A stretch of 64,000 nucleotides of DNA, taken from the NCBI RefSeq assembly GCF_900115545.1, contig NZ_FOWV01000001.1, positions 124,001-188,000 of the forward strand. Reading direction: 5' to 3'. The position numbers and the translations under genes are program-made. Shown in pieces: positions 37,930 to 45,589 of this stretch (its first letter is position 1; the number at the start of each line of letters is the position of its first letter). This DNA is from Ralstonia sp. NFACC01 (lineage in GTDB: Bacteria; Pseudomonadota; Gammaproteobacteria; Burkholderiales; Burkholderiaceae). The notes under the pieces were generated by a model, which saw only the letters and a program-made list of their open reading frames with translations, did not search any database and was not told where the DNA came from.

Positions 37930-38667
37930 ATGGGTACGGCAGTGAATCTATGGCCGCTGATCGGGGTGGTCGTCATCATCGCGGGGTTCATCCTGCGATT
38001 CAATCCGATGCTGGTGGTGGCTGTGGCCGCCATCGCCACCGGCTTTGCGGCATCGATGTCCATCGACCAAATCCTGACGGCGATCGGCACGGGCATCATC
38101 AAGACGCGGACGTTGCCGCTGATCATCCTGCTGCCGCTCGCGGTGGTGGGTTTGCTTGAGCGTCACGGCTTGCGTGAGCACGCGCAGAACTGGATCTCGC
38201 GCATTCAATCGGCCACGGTTGGCCGCCTGCTGATCGTCTACCTCGCCGTGCGCGAGCTGACGGCAGCCGCCGGTCTGACGAGCCTCGGCGGCCATCCGCA
38301 GATGGTGCGTCCGCTGTTGGCCCCGATGGCCGAAGGCGCCGCTGAAAACCGCTTCGGCAAGCTGCCGGCGCCGGTGCGTGAACGCCTGCTGGCTTTCTGC
38401 GCCGCCACCGACAACGTCGGCCTGTTCTTCGGCGAGGACATCTTCGTGGCCTTCGGCGCCATCGCGCTGATGCACACGTTCCTGCTCGGCTCGGGCATCG
38501 ACGTGGAACCGCTGCACATCGCGGTGTGGGGCATCCCGACGGCGGTCTGCGCGTTCCTGATCCACTCGGTGCGTCTCAAGCGCCTGGACGGCTGGCTTGC
38601 CCGTGAAATGGGTAATCAGCGGGGCGCCGCCGGCAATACCAACACGGCTGCGGCCAAGCAGGGGTAA
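37930..38667 (+). CDS. DUF969 membrane protein, candidate 5-oxoproline transporter subunit
   Basis: This is a 245-aa inner-membrane protein with about six hydrophobic segments. It matches DUF969 in its conserved central part (AAGLTSLGGHPQMVRPLLAPM, then CAATDNVGLFFGEDIFVA). The function is not proven, but DUF969 and DUF979 occur as a pair and resemble two halves of a permease. Its position directly behind pxpBCA supports uptake of 5-oxoproline or a related amide. The DUF979 gene follows after 3 bases. A run GGGGGG upstream of the ATG can serve as ribosome-binding site. Confidence 0.85.
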   Translation: MGTAVNLWPLIGVVVIIAGFILRFNPMLVVAVAAIATGFAASMSIDQILTAIGTGIIKTRTLPLIILLPLAVVGLLERHGLREHAQNWISRIQSATVGRLLIVYLAVRELTAAAGLTSLGGHPQMVRPLLAPMAEGAAENRFGKLPAPVRERLLAFCAATDNVGLFFGEDIFVAFGAIALMHTFLLGSGIDVEPLHIAVWGIPTAVCAFLIHSVRLKRLDGWLAREMGNQRGAAGNTNTAAAKQG

Positions 38668-38670
38668 GCC

Positions 38671-39627
38671 ATGATTCTGTCGATCAACTATCTGTACTGG
38701 CTGGCCGGGATCATCCTGACGATCACCGCGCTGATGACCTTTGCCGACAAGAACCATCCGCGCCGCTGGACCACGGGCCTGTTCTGGGCGATCTTCGCCG
38801 TCATCTTCCTCGTTGGCGACAAGATCCCGCCGATCGTGGTGGGCATCGGGGCCGTGGTGATGGCGCTGCTGGCCGGCACGGGTGGCGTGACGCTGGGCAA
38901 GCATGGCGAACTGCCGGCAGAAGAGCGCCGCGCATCCGCCAAGCGCCTGGGCAACCGCCTGTTCATCCCGGCGCTGACCATTCCGCTGGTCACCGTCATC
39001 GGCAGCGTGTTCCTGAAGGACGTGAAGATCGGCGGCGATTTGCTGCTCGATCCGAAGAACCAGACGTTCGTGTCGCTGGGCCTGGGCTGCATCATCTCGC
39101 TGGCGCTGGCGTGCTGGTTGACGCGTGACACGCCGGTGCAGGCCATGCGTGAATCGCGTCGGCTGACGGAGTCGCTCGGCTGGGCGCTGGTGCTGCCGCA
39201 GATGCTGGCCATGCTGGGTCTCGTCTTTGCCGATGCCGGTGTGGGCAAGGCCGTGGCGCACCTGACCACCGCCTACATCAACATGGACTATCGCCTCGTC
39301 GCGGTCATCGTCTATTGCGTGGGCATGGCGTTGTTCACCGTCATCATGGGCAACGGCTTCGCGGCGTTCCCGGTCATGACGGGCGGGGTGGGGGTGCCCA
39401 TTCTGGTGGGCGTGTTCCATGCCAACCCCGCGGTGATGGCGGCTATCGGCATGTTCTCGGGCTACTGCGGCACGCTGATGACCCCGATGGCGGCCAACTT
39501 CAATATCGTGCCGGCTGCGCTGCTGGAGTTGTCCGATAAGAACGCTGTGATCAAAGCGCAAGTCCCCACCGCGCTGCTGTTGCTTACAGCCAATATCGTG
39601 CTCTTGTACTTCCTGATGCTGCACTAA
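38671..39627 (+). CDS. DUF979 membrane protein, candidate 5-oxoproline transporter subunit
   Basis: This is a 318-aa inner-membrane protein with about nine hydrophobic segments. Conserved DUF979 blocks include NGFAAFPVMTGGVGVPILVG (broken by nothing) and GYCGTLMTPMAANFN near the C-terminus, which look like re-entrant transport motifs. It follows DUF969 by three bases, so the two are surely expressed together and probably form one transporter. No biochemical function is established for the family. The link to 5-oxoproline comes from the neighbours. Confidence 0.85.
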   Translation: MILSINYLYWLAGIILTITALMTFADKNHPRRWTTGLFWAIFAVIFLVGDKIPPIVVGIGAVVMALLAGTGGVTLGKHGELPAEERRASAKRLGNRLFIPALTIPLVTVIGSVFLKDVKIGGDLLLDPKNQTFVSLGLGCIISLALACWLTRDTPVQAMRESRRLTESLGWALVLPQMLAMLGLVFADAGVGKAVAHLTTAYINMDYRLVAVIVYCVGMALFTVIMGNGFAAFPVMTGGVGVPILVGVFHANPAVMAAIGMFSGYCGTLMTPMAANFNIVPAALLELSDKNAVIKAQVPTALLLLTANIVLLYFLMLH

Positions 39628-39657
39628 TCGTGTTTAATGCGTCGCGTGCGGCGCGCG

Positions 39658-39699
39658 TCACGCTGGCGGAATACAGCCGGCGTACGCCGCCAGACGTGA
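39658..39699. repeat. Long inverted repeat between DUF979 and the TRAP binding-protein gene
   Basis: A 12-bp stem with one bulged A (TCACGCTGGCGG paired with CCGCCAG-A-CGTGA) encloses a 17-base loop. There is no T-run on either side, so it is not a normal terminator. It could be an mRNA-stabilising or processing hairpin between the membrane genes and the dctP-like gene. Confidence 0.55.
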
Positions 39700-39769
39700 T
39701 CGCCGCCCGAGGGGGTAGTCAGGGTGTGCGGTCGTAGACCTCGCATCGTGCTCTTCTCCGGGGGGATTC

Positions 39770-40795
39770 ATGAGCAGCCAGATGACGAGCGGCCGTTCCA
39801 TGTCGGGACGCCGCTTTTTTTGTGTTCTCGCAGCCAGCGCGCTGTCGTTGATTTCCGCCGGGCAAGCCTGTGCGGAAACGCTCCGAGTGGCCACGCCGTA
39901 TCCGGCCCTCAATTTCCATACGCAAAACCTGCAGGCCTTTGCCAGCGCCGTCAGCAGCGCCACAAACGGCGGGCTCAAGCTTGAGGTCTATCCGAACGGC
40001 ACGTTGCTCAAGCCGGCGGCCATCTTTGACGGCGTCAAGGACGGCAAGGCCGAAGCGGGCGAAGTGATGCTTTCGACGCTGGCCCAGCGCGATCCGCTGT
40101 TCGGCGTGGATTCGATTCCCTTCGTGGTATCGGGCTACAACGATGCGCGCCTGCTGTGGGATGCCTCGCGCAGCCACATCGAAGCGTTGATGAAGGCCAA
40201 CGGATTGCGTCTGCTGTACGCCGTGCCCTGGCCGCCGCAGAACCTGTATTCCGAAACACCGATCGCCCGTTTGTCCGACCTGAAGGGACATCGTTTGCGC
40301 ACGTATAACGCGGCGCAAAAGCGCATTGCCGAGCTGTATGGTGCCCAGGCCGTGCAGGTGGAAGCCGCTGATCTGACCGCCGCGATTGCCGGTGGGCGGA
40401 TCGACACCATGGTCACCTCGCCGTCCACCGGTCTGGAGACGAAGGCTGGCCAGCGCATGACCTACTACTACAAGGTCAATGCGTGGATTCCGAAGAACGC
40501 CGTGTTCATCAACGAGGCGCGCTTCGCCAAGCTGTCGCCCGCGATGCAGCAGACCGTGCTCAAGCTCGCCAAGGATTACGAGACGCGCGGCTGGGATTCG
40601 AGCCGCCAGACCTACGAGCGCGATGAAGCCGAACTCGCCAAGACCGGCGTGCGCGTGCTCAATCCCGACGTGACGCTGCAGGGCGATATGCGCCGCCTGG
40701 GCGAGCGTCTGACGCGCGAATGGCTGCACACCGCAGGCACGGAAGAAGTCGACATCCTGTTGAACTTCGAGAACAAGCGCAGCAAGGCAAACTGA
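39770..40795 (+). CDS. TRAP transporter substrate-binding protein (DctP-like), orphan
   Basis: This is a 341-aa periplasmic DctP-family protein with an N-terminal Sec signal peptide (basic start, hydrophobic VLAASALSLISAGQ, cleavage near ACA-E at about 36-39). The mature part has the family motifs VATPYPALNFHT and KGHRLRTYN and the substrate-arginine region. No dctQ or dctM membrane genes are present nearby, so its transport partner is missing from this locus. It may feed the DUF969/DUF979 pair, a remote TRAP permease, or act as a sensor. A GGGGGG ribosome-binding site lies 6 bases before the ATG. Confidence 0.85.
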   Translation: MSSQMTSGRSMSGRRFFCVLAASALSLISAGQACAETLRVATPYPALNFHTQNLQAFASAVSSATNGGLKLEVYPNGTLLKPAAIFDGVKDGKAEAGEVMLSTLAQRDPLFGVDSIPFVVSGYNDARLLWDASRSHIEALMKANGLRLLYAVPWPPQNLYSETPIARLSDLKGHRLRTYNAAQKRIAELYGAQAVQVEAADLTAAIAGGRIDTMVTSPSTGLETKAGQRMTYYYKVNAWIPKNAVFINEARFAKLSPAMQQTVLKLAKDYETRGWDSSRQTYERDEAELAKTGVRVLNPDVTLQGDMRRLGERLTREWLHTAGTEEVDILLNFENKRSKAN

Positions 40796-40873
40796 CGCCG
40801 CAACGCGCTTGGGCATGATGTTCGACGGACGTTTATCATCGTTTTTGTCTTACGCAGCAAGCAGGAGAACGTC

Positions 40874-41521
40874 ATGCCTACCGTCCTCGTCACCGGTTTC
40901 GATCCGTTCGAGAACGAACCCATCAATCCGTCGTGGGAAGCCGTGCGCACCCTCGACGGGCAGGGAATCGCAGGCGCCGACATCGTCGCGCGCCAGTTGC
41001 CGACCATCTTTGGTGAATCCAACAAAGTGCTCGGCAAGTTGCTGCAGACGTTGAAGCCGGATGTGGTGATCGCCGTGGGGCAGGCCGGTGGCCGTGCCGA
41101 GATGGCCATCGAGCGCATCGCCATCAACGTCGACGACGCACGCATTGCCGACAACGCCGGCAAGCAGCCGATCGATATCGCCATCGCAAGTGACGGGCCG
41201 GCCGCGTATTTTTCAACGCTGCCGATCAAGACGATTGTGCGCGAACTGCGTGCGGGCGGTGTTCCTGCGTCCGTCTCGCAGACAGCGGGCACCTTTGTCT
41301 GCAACCACGTCTTCTATGGGTTGATGCATGCCATCGCCCGTCACAAGCTGCCGACGCGCGGCGGTTTCATCCACATCCCATATCTCCCGTCGCAGGCCGC
41401 CAAGCACCCGGGGCAACCGAGCATGGCGCACGACACCATCGTCACCGGCCTGCGCATCGCCATCGAGACAACGTTGCGCACGTTGCACGACGTACGCGAG
41501 ACGGGCGGCCAGTTGCACTGA
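40874..41521 (+). CDS. pcp: Pyroglutamyl-peptidase I (pyrrolidone-carboxylate peptidase)
   Basis: This cytosolic cysteine peptidase of 215 aa removes N-terminal pyroglutamate (5-oxoproline) from peptides. The triad is intact: Glu80 in MAIERIAIN, Cys143 in GTFVCNHVFYG and His167 in GGFIHIPYLP, one residue off the numbering of the Bacillus enzyme (81/144/168). The N-terminus VLVTGFDPFENEPINPSWEAV is diagnostic. A good AGGAG precedes the ATG. Lying at the end of the pxp island, it would supply 5-oxoproline from peptides to PxpABC. It is convergent with the membrane-protein gene at 41547. Confidence 0.97.
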   Translation: MPTVLVTGFDPFENEPINPSWEAVRTLDGQGIAGADIVARQLPTIFGESNKVLGKLLQTLKPDVVIAVGQAGGRAEMAIERIAINVDDARIADNAGKQPIDIAIASDGPAAYFSTLPIKTIVRELRAGGVPASVSQTAGTFVCNHVFYGLMHAIARHKLPTRGGFIHIPYLPSQAAKHPGQPSMAHDTIVTGLRIAIETTLRTLHDVRETGGQLH

Positions 41522-41546
41522 GCCGGCGTGGCGACACGCGCTCTGG

Positions 41547-42281
41547 TCAGTCCGTGAAGCGCGTATGCCATTGCAGCTCGATGCGCACCGGCGTGCCCGG
41601 GGCCGCATAGGCTGAGGTGATCGGCGCCGTCTCGGCCGTTGCCCACTCGACTTCGATGGCCGCTGGCGCTTCGTCGTGCAATACGGGCGAGCCCTGCAAC
41701 TTCGGCGGCGTCGACGCGGGCACGGCGGCCTGCACCACGGGGCGCGGTCGCCTCGGTCTCGCCGGCAATTGCGTTACGGCCGGCGCTGCTGCGGCGATGA
41801 CCGGCGTGGCGACTTCCGTTTCGTCGAGCGCCATGTCGGGTGCCTGGACCACGTCGGCTGCGGCTACGGCCGTGGGAGCCCCCGCGGACTCCGTGGCTTC
41901 ATTGGGGTCCGCCGACGCCGCCGGCGTCGCAGCGGAATGCTCAAGCGAAAGGGGCGGTACGGTCTGCGGAGCGATGGCGGCCACGGTTGCTTGATCCCAC
42001 TCTGCGGCTGGCTGCCGATGCTGCCCGGTCTGCCAGCCAAGCAGCGCGGCCGCCAAAGTACATGCCATGCCAAACGACAGCACAGTCATGCGTTGACGCC
42101 ACTGCCCATGGCGGGCTGTACCGGCGTCACCGCACGTGTGGGCTACCGGATCGGACGATGCGCTCACCTGTGTCGCGGGGCTGGGCTGCGCGCTGTCGAG
42201 CGCAGGCCCGAAGGGCGGCGGCATGCGCACCAAGCCCGGTAGGCGCAGGTGTCCGTCGATGATGAAGTTGGGGGATTCCAA
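41547..42281 (-). CDS. Hypothetical single-pass membrane protein with Pro/Ala-rich region
   Basis: This 244-aa protein matches no family I recognise. One clear membrane helix lies at about residues 67-84 (TVLSFGMACTLAAALLGW), with about 65 polar residues before it and a long Pro/Ala/Val/Thr low-complexity region after it (about 100-200), ending in a short polar tail. The layout suggests an inner-membrane anchor with an extended periplasmic part. It may be a minor or regulatory envelope protein. The start is tentative; I see no strong ribosome-binding site. It is convergent with pcp. Confidence 0.6.
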   Translation of the reverse strand: MESPNFIIDGHLRLPGLVRMPPPFGPALDSAQPSPATQVSASSDPVAHTCGDAGTARHGQWRQRMTVLSFGMACTLAAALLGWQTGQHRQPAAEWDQATVAAIAPQTVPPLSLEHSAATPAASADPNEATESAGAPTAVAAADVVQAPDMALDETEVATPVIAAAAPAVTQLPARPRRPRPVVQAAVPASTPPKLQGSPVLHDEAPAAIEVEWATAETAPITSAYAAPGTPVRIELQWHTRFTD

Positions 42282-42467
42282 GTCCGTCTCCGCTGATGGC
42301 CGCAGCGGACGTCAAAGCAAAGCCGGCCGCGCAAGCAGGCGCCATGCTAAGCGGCAGATGGACGGTGGTCGATCAGACCGTTCTTAAGGCGATGCGCGTT
42401 GCATCGAAGGCGGAGAGGTCGCTGGCCCGCCGCTCTTGCGCAGGCCAGGAGGGTGCCGTCAAAGACG

Positions 42468-43100
42468 TTACGGTGCCGGCGACCAGTGCGGATCGTTGAG
42501 CTGCTTTTCCAGCAGGCGGATCTGTTGCTGCAGCGATTCAACCTGGGTCTGATACGCGCGGCGCTCGATGTCTAGCGCCTTCGTCTCCTGACGCATGGTC
42601 TGCTGTTCGGTCAGCATTTTCTGGCGCTGCGCCTGCATGATGCGCACTTCCTGGCTGAGCGATGCGGCGCGCTGCTGAGCTGCCTGGGCTTCGCGCTCCA
42701 ATTGCGCCTTCTGGCCCGCCGTGACGGCGCGGCGCAGATCATCTTCGGCCCACGTCTGGGTCTGGCTGGCCAGTGTCTCGTACGCGCCCTCGGCCGGAGC
42801 GACCGACGCAAACTTGTACACACGCCACAATTCTTTGCGATACGACAGCGCGACGTAGGCCGTGGTGTCTTCGTTGACCAGCAGCAGGCTCGTGCCGTAG
42901 TCGCCGTTGTAGGTCGTGCGCAGTTCGGTCAGGCGCTTCTGCGCCAGCAACTGCTGCAGTTCAGCGACGGTGCCGCCCGATGCAGCCGTGGACACTGCAG
43001 GGGCTTGCGGCGCACTGGCTTGCGCGTGGACGAGGCCGGCGCCCGCAACCGAGGCTGCGGCAACGAACGTGAGGACGGTTCGGCGGAGTACGAGAGACAT
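42468..43100 (-). CDS. DUF2968-type secreted coiled-coil protein
   Basis: This is a 210-aa exported protein. A Sec signal peptide is evident (LRRTVLTFVAAASVAGAGLVHAQA, cleavage near residue 27). The mature part has a short globular stretch (ELRTTYNGDYGTSLLLV...AYVALSYRKELWRVYKF) and then a long coiled coil from about 115 to 200, rich in Gln/Glu/Ala. I recognise it as probable DUF2968, a Burkholderiales family of unknown function. It is likely to be periplasmic or on the outer membrane. It lies on the same strand as, and 35 bases after, the coiled-coil protein gene at 43136. Confidence 0.75.
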   Translation of the reverse strand: MSLVLRRTVLTFVAAASVAGAGLVHAQASAPQAPAVSTAASGGTVAELQQLLAQKRLTELRTTYNGDYGTSLLLVNEDTTAYVALSYRKELWRVYKFASVAPAEGAYETLASQTQTWAEDDLRRAVTAGQKAQLEREAQAAQQRAASLSQEVRIMQAQRQKMLTEQQTMRQETKALDIERRAYQTQVESLQQQIRLLEKQLNDPHWSPAP

Positions 43101-43135
43101 CGCAAAGTTCAGAAATCGGAGGCGACGCGACTATA

Positions 43136-43543
43136 TCAGCTTTGTGCGCCCGGCCCCGCAGCGACCGTACCGATTTGACCTTCCGTCGCCTTTGAATCAT
43201 GGCGGCGTCGCGCCTCGGCCACGATGCACTGCCATTCGCTGAAAGAAACGCGCTCGCGGAACATCTCGATCAAAAAATCGCCGACGTCCCGATGCCGCTT
43301 CGACGTGCCAAGCGCGGCTTTCAAGCGTCGCAATTCTCTCTGCAAACGCGTGACACGGGCCCGCGCCTTGGCCTGTTGCAATGAGCCGATGGGGAATGTT
43401 CTTACGGATGCTTCGGCCGCTGCCAGCGCTCGCACGAGGTCGGCGCGTTGCTGCTGGAGCGATTCAATCTCGCGCTGGAGTTTACGGCTGCCGTCTGGGG
43501 AGGGGGATTGCGATTGCTCGGGGCGAGCGATGGCATGGCGCAC
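43136..43543 (-). CDS. Hypothetical coiled-coil protein
   Basis: This is a 135-aa protein of no family I recognise. A heptad-rich basic coiled coil covers about residues 19-85 (KLQREIESLQQQRADLVRAL and LQRELRRLKAAL), followed by a compact segment, VGDFLIEMFRERVSFSEWQ. There is no signal peptide. The start is a GTG at 43543, set by an excellent Shine-Dalgarno, AGGAGG, seven bases upstream. The open frame extends to 43678, but that part is Arg/Pro-rich and lacks a start signal. A putative three-hairpin RNA or attenuator lies 160-240 bases upstream. Confidence 0.65.
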   Translation of the reverse strand: MRHAIARPEQSQSPSPDGSRKLQREIESLQQQRADLVRALAAAEASVRTFPIGSLQQAKARARVTRLQRELRRLKAALGTSKRHRDVGDFLIEMFRERVSFSEWQCIVAEARRRHDSKATEGQIGTVAAGPGAQS

Positions 43544-43702
43544 GCTGGGGCCTCCTGCGATGGGTTGGTATCCCGCTCCCTGACGCCAATCAGGGTGGCC
43601 GGGCACAAGGTAGAGTTGGCGTACCGGTATCGCAGGCAACCGGCGAGCGCGAGCGCTCCCCCACCAAGGCCCGACCATAGGAGGCGCTTGATGTGCGGGC
43701 GT

Positions 43703-43781
43703 AAAAAAACCGCCAACCGGCGGTCATACCCGCCTGCGATATTCTCGGACGCCAATCCGAGGTCACGTTGTGTGCGTGACG
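43703..43781 (-). ncRNA. Candidate small RNA or attenuator: three stem-loops ending in an intrinsic terminator
   Basis: On the minus strand a TATACT -10 box (43788-43793) is followed 7 bases later by three stem-loops. Hairpin 1, 43762-43780, has GTCACG / CGTGAC with a 7-base loop. Hairpin 2, 43744-43761, has CTCGGA / TCCGAG with a 6-base loop and directly abuts hairpin 1. Hairpin 3, 43709-43724, has ACCGCC / GGCGGT with a 4-base loop and then seven Ts (43703-43709). The predicted transcript is about 78 bases. The alternative is a premature terminator in the leader of the gene at 43136, or simply the terminator of the luxR-type gene upstream. No Rfam family is recognised. Confidence 0.5.
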
Positions 43782-43787
43782 GGCGGC

Positions 43788-43793
43788 AGTATA
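43788..43793 (-). promoter_or_regulatory. -10 box of the candidate small RNA
   Basis: TATACT reads on the minus strand 8 bases before hairpin 1. No good -35 is present at 16-19 bases (best is CAAATA), so either an activator or an extended -10 would be needed. Confidence 0.4.
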
Positions 43794-43858
43794 GCGCAGG
43801 GGGAGCGTGCTATTTGTGGCAGATGGTGATGCGACGGTGCTGTGATGCAGAACGGATA

Positions 43859-44443
43859 TCAGCGGCTTTGCATCTCTTTGAGCCACAGGCTCATCAGCCC
43901 CGCGCGGCCACGCACGCCGAACTTGCGATAGACGCTCGTGATGTAAGAGTGCGTGGTCGACGTGGCAAGACCGAGCTGTTCCGCAATCTGCTTTTCTGCA
44001 GCTTCAGTCAACAGCAACTGCAATACCCTGGATTCGTGAGGCGCCAAGCGCGCCTGCAGCTGCGCCAAGGGACTGCGCTCGGCCGCCGTTCTTGTTGCGG
44101 TGACATTACGCGCCACGCCGATGCGCAATCGGTGCTCGACGCTCCACTGTGCCGACCATGACAAATGCACATCGCTGCCAAGCTGGTGCCGATAGCGATT
44201 CTCGAAGCCGGTGCACTTTCCACCTGCCTGAACGCGACCCGCTTGCCTTTGCGTTCTGTCGCGGTCGTCCGGCGCCACGAGTTCGAGCATGGATTGCCCC
44301 AGCAGCTCGGATGGCCGATAACCGAGAATGTCTTCCCACGCTGCATTGGCGTGACGGATCCGCCCACGCTCGTCGACCAGAAAGACGCCATCTGGAAGAC
44401 TATTGGCCAGAGCGATCGCGCTCACATCATTGAGGACTTCCAT
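43859..44443 (-). CDS. PAS-LuxR transcriptional regulator
   Basis: This is a 194-aa one-component regulator. A PAS domain covers about residues 8-115 (GVFLVDERGRIRHANAAWEDILGYRPSELLGQ). A LuxR/GerE helix-turn-helix covers about 130-192 (LAPHESRVLQLLLTEAAEKQIAEQLGLATSTTHSYITSVYRKFGV). There is no receiver domain or autoinducer domain, so the PAS pocket is the likely sensor of a small ligand, redox state or light. Its targets are unknown. It is followed on the same strand by the candidate small RNA and the coiled-coil gene. Confidence 0.85.
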   Translation of the reverse strand: MEVLNDVSAIALANSLPDGVFLVDERGRIRHANAAWEDILGYRPSELLGQSMLELVAPDDRDRTQRQAGRVQAGGKCTGFENRYRHQLGSDVHLSWSAQWSVEHRLRIGVARNVTATRTAAERSPLAQLQARLAPHESRVLQLLLTEAAEKQIAEQLGLATSTTHSYITSVYRKFGVRGRAGLMSLWLKEMQSR

Positions 44444-44917
44444 GGTCTGCCGCGTTTAGTTGCAATACAAAAGACCCGGTGGCCAGGCGCCGCACGCACA
44501 TTACCGATGCTTGGTCGCAATCCCAGATTGCGACGAACGGTTGCACACGGTTGTGATCATGACAACGCTGCCAGCAACTTGCCGCGCCCGCGGATATGTT
44601 GATCCGAGCCCGCTGCACTAAAAGGCAGCCTGCACGAATGGTGTCTGCTGGCGGGTTCATACCTCTAATTAGCAGGGTGCCAGTCAGAATAGCGTCTGCT
44701 ATCGTTCCCGACAATATACGGTGTCAGCATCATGCCTAATAAGAATGTTCAGCACCTGTGCGGTCCCATGGGGCTGGCGCGGGGCGAGTAACGGGGAAAA
44801 CAGCAAGTCGTCTGGCCGTCTCTGGCCAAACCCGATTCGTAGACACGGGGTGAGCGGATTCTCCCTGGCCCTTGCGAGTCGGCGTTCCGCGACATTGCTT
44901 CGGCGTTGATGCGCAGG

Positions 44918-44942
44918 CCCTCACCAATAAGATCGGTGAGGG
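44918..44942. repeat. Perfect inverted repeat (8 bp, 9-base loop)
   Basis: CCCTCACC and GGTGAGGG flank a 9-base loop, AATAAGATC. There is no T-run. It could be an operator for the HTH protein encoded about 200 bases downstream, or an RNA hairpin in its leader. Confidence 0.5.
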
Positions 44943-44992
44943 AACAACATACAAACGAGTCGTACTTTTTTGAAGAACGGGAAAGAGTCTTC

Positions 44993-45127
44993 ATGCGCTC
45001 GACCAACCCCAAGCCCGGGGGGCCTGGGGCGGCGCTTGCGTCCTTGGCTTGGGAAGCGACGCCCAGCAGAGGCTGTCAGGTTATTCCATTCGAGAAAAGA
45101 ATAATCAATAAGCCGGTTTCGATTTAG
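44993..45127 (+). CDS. Possible 44-aa small protein upstream of the HTH gene
   Basis: A short frame starts with ATG after GGGAAAGAG (about 6 bases) and ends 12 bases before the next gene start, so it could be translationally linked. The peptide begins MRSTNPKPGGPGAALASLAW and has a basic end, with no recognised family. It may be chance; support is only the start context and the tight spacing. Confidence 0.25.
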   Translation: MRSTNPKPGGPGAALASLAWEATPSRGCQVIPFEKRIINKPVSI

Positions 45128-45139
45128 CGTCCGAATAAT

Positions 45140-45589
45140 ATGGATTTGATTTGCAAGGTAAGGTTGTATCAAGATCGCGGACGCTATTTCGCGGTGTTGG
45201 TCGCACCGGACACGATGTGCTCCAGCACAGGCCGAGACGCAGCCGAAGCTTTGACAAACCTAGGCCGCTCAATGGCCGAGAATCCTCTCCCTCAGTCTGC
45301 CGATTTCTCGGTAGAGCCGAAGGAGGGCAACACGAAAAGTCCGGTAGCAGGCCCCACGCCCCATCCGCGCGAATTTCCCCGCACCGTACCCACCGTAAAA
45401 CGCCTACTCAACGAGCGTTTCGGCAAGGCCACCTTGCGCGAACTCTCAGAAAAGCTGGGCCTGGACGACGTCACTCCGCAATTGCTGTCCTCTTCCATCG
45501 CGGGCAATGGGGCAAAGCGCGTTCGGCTGGCCATTGCAAAGGCGCTTGGAGAAGATCCTGATGCGCTTTGGCCAATGGCGCGGCACTAA
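45140..45589 (+). CDS. Hypothetical protein, HicB-like N-terminus and helix-turn-helix-like C-terminus
   Basis: This is a 149-aa protein with two parts. Residues 1-50 (CKVRLYQDRGRYFAVLVAP...GRDAAEALTNLGRSMAEN) resemble the strand-helix pattern of HicB antitoxins. A polar, Pro-rich linker covers 55-85. Residues about 86-146 (VKRLLNERFGKATLRELSEKLGL...VRLAIAKALGEDPDALWP) resemble a Ner/XRE-type DNA-binding domain. No HicA-like toxin is seen next to it, so a solo regulator or orphan antitoxin is my inference. The ATG lacks a good Shine-Dalgarno. Its neighbourhood is AT-richer than average and adjoins tRNA-Ser, which fits acquired DNA. Confidence 0.6.
   Translation: MDLICKVRLYQDRGRYFAVLVAPDTMCSSTGRDAAEALTNLGRSMAENPLPQSADFSVEPKEGNTKSPVAGPTPHPREFPRTVPTVKRLLNERFGKATLRELSEKLGLDDVTPQLLSSSIAGNGAKRVRLAIAKALGEDPDALWPMARH

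Larger units (their letters stand above)
44444..45139. other. Long gene-poor, lower-GC region
   Basis: About 700 bases contain no convincing gene apart from a possible 44-aa frame at 44993-45127. Base composition is visibly more AT-rich in patches (for example CATACCTCTAATTAG and CTAATAAGAATGTTC). There is a perfect 8-bp palindromic arm, CCCTCACC / GGTGAGGG, at 44918-44942. No transposase or integrase remnant is seen. Together with the neighbouring tRNA-Ser and the HTH protein at 45140 it looks like an accessory or eroded segment. Confidence 0.5.

Noticed and set aside
44427..44714. 95-codon minus-strand frame upstream of the PAS-LuxR gene
   Set aside because: No good start signal, no recognisable domain and overlap with the regulator's start region.
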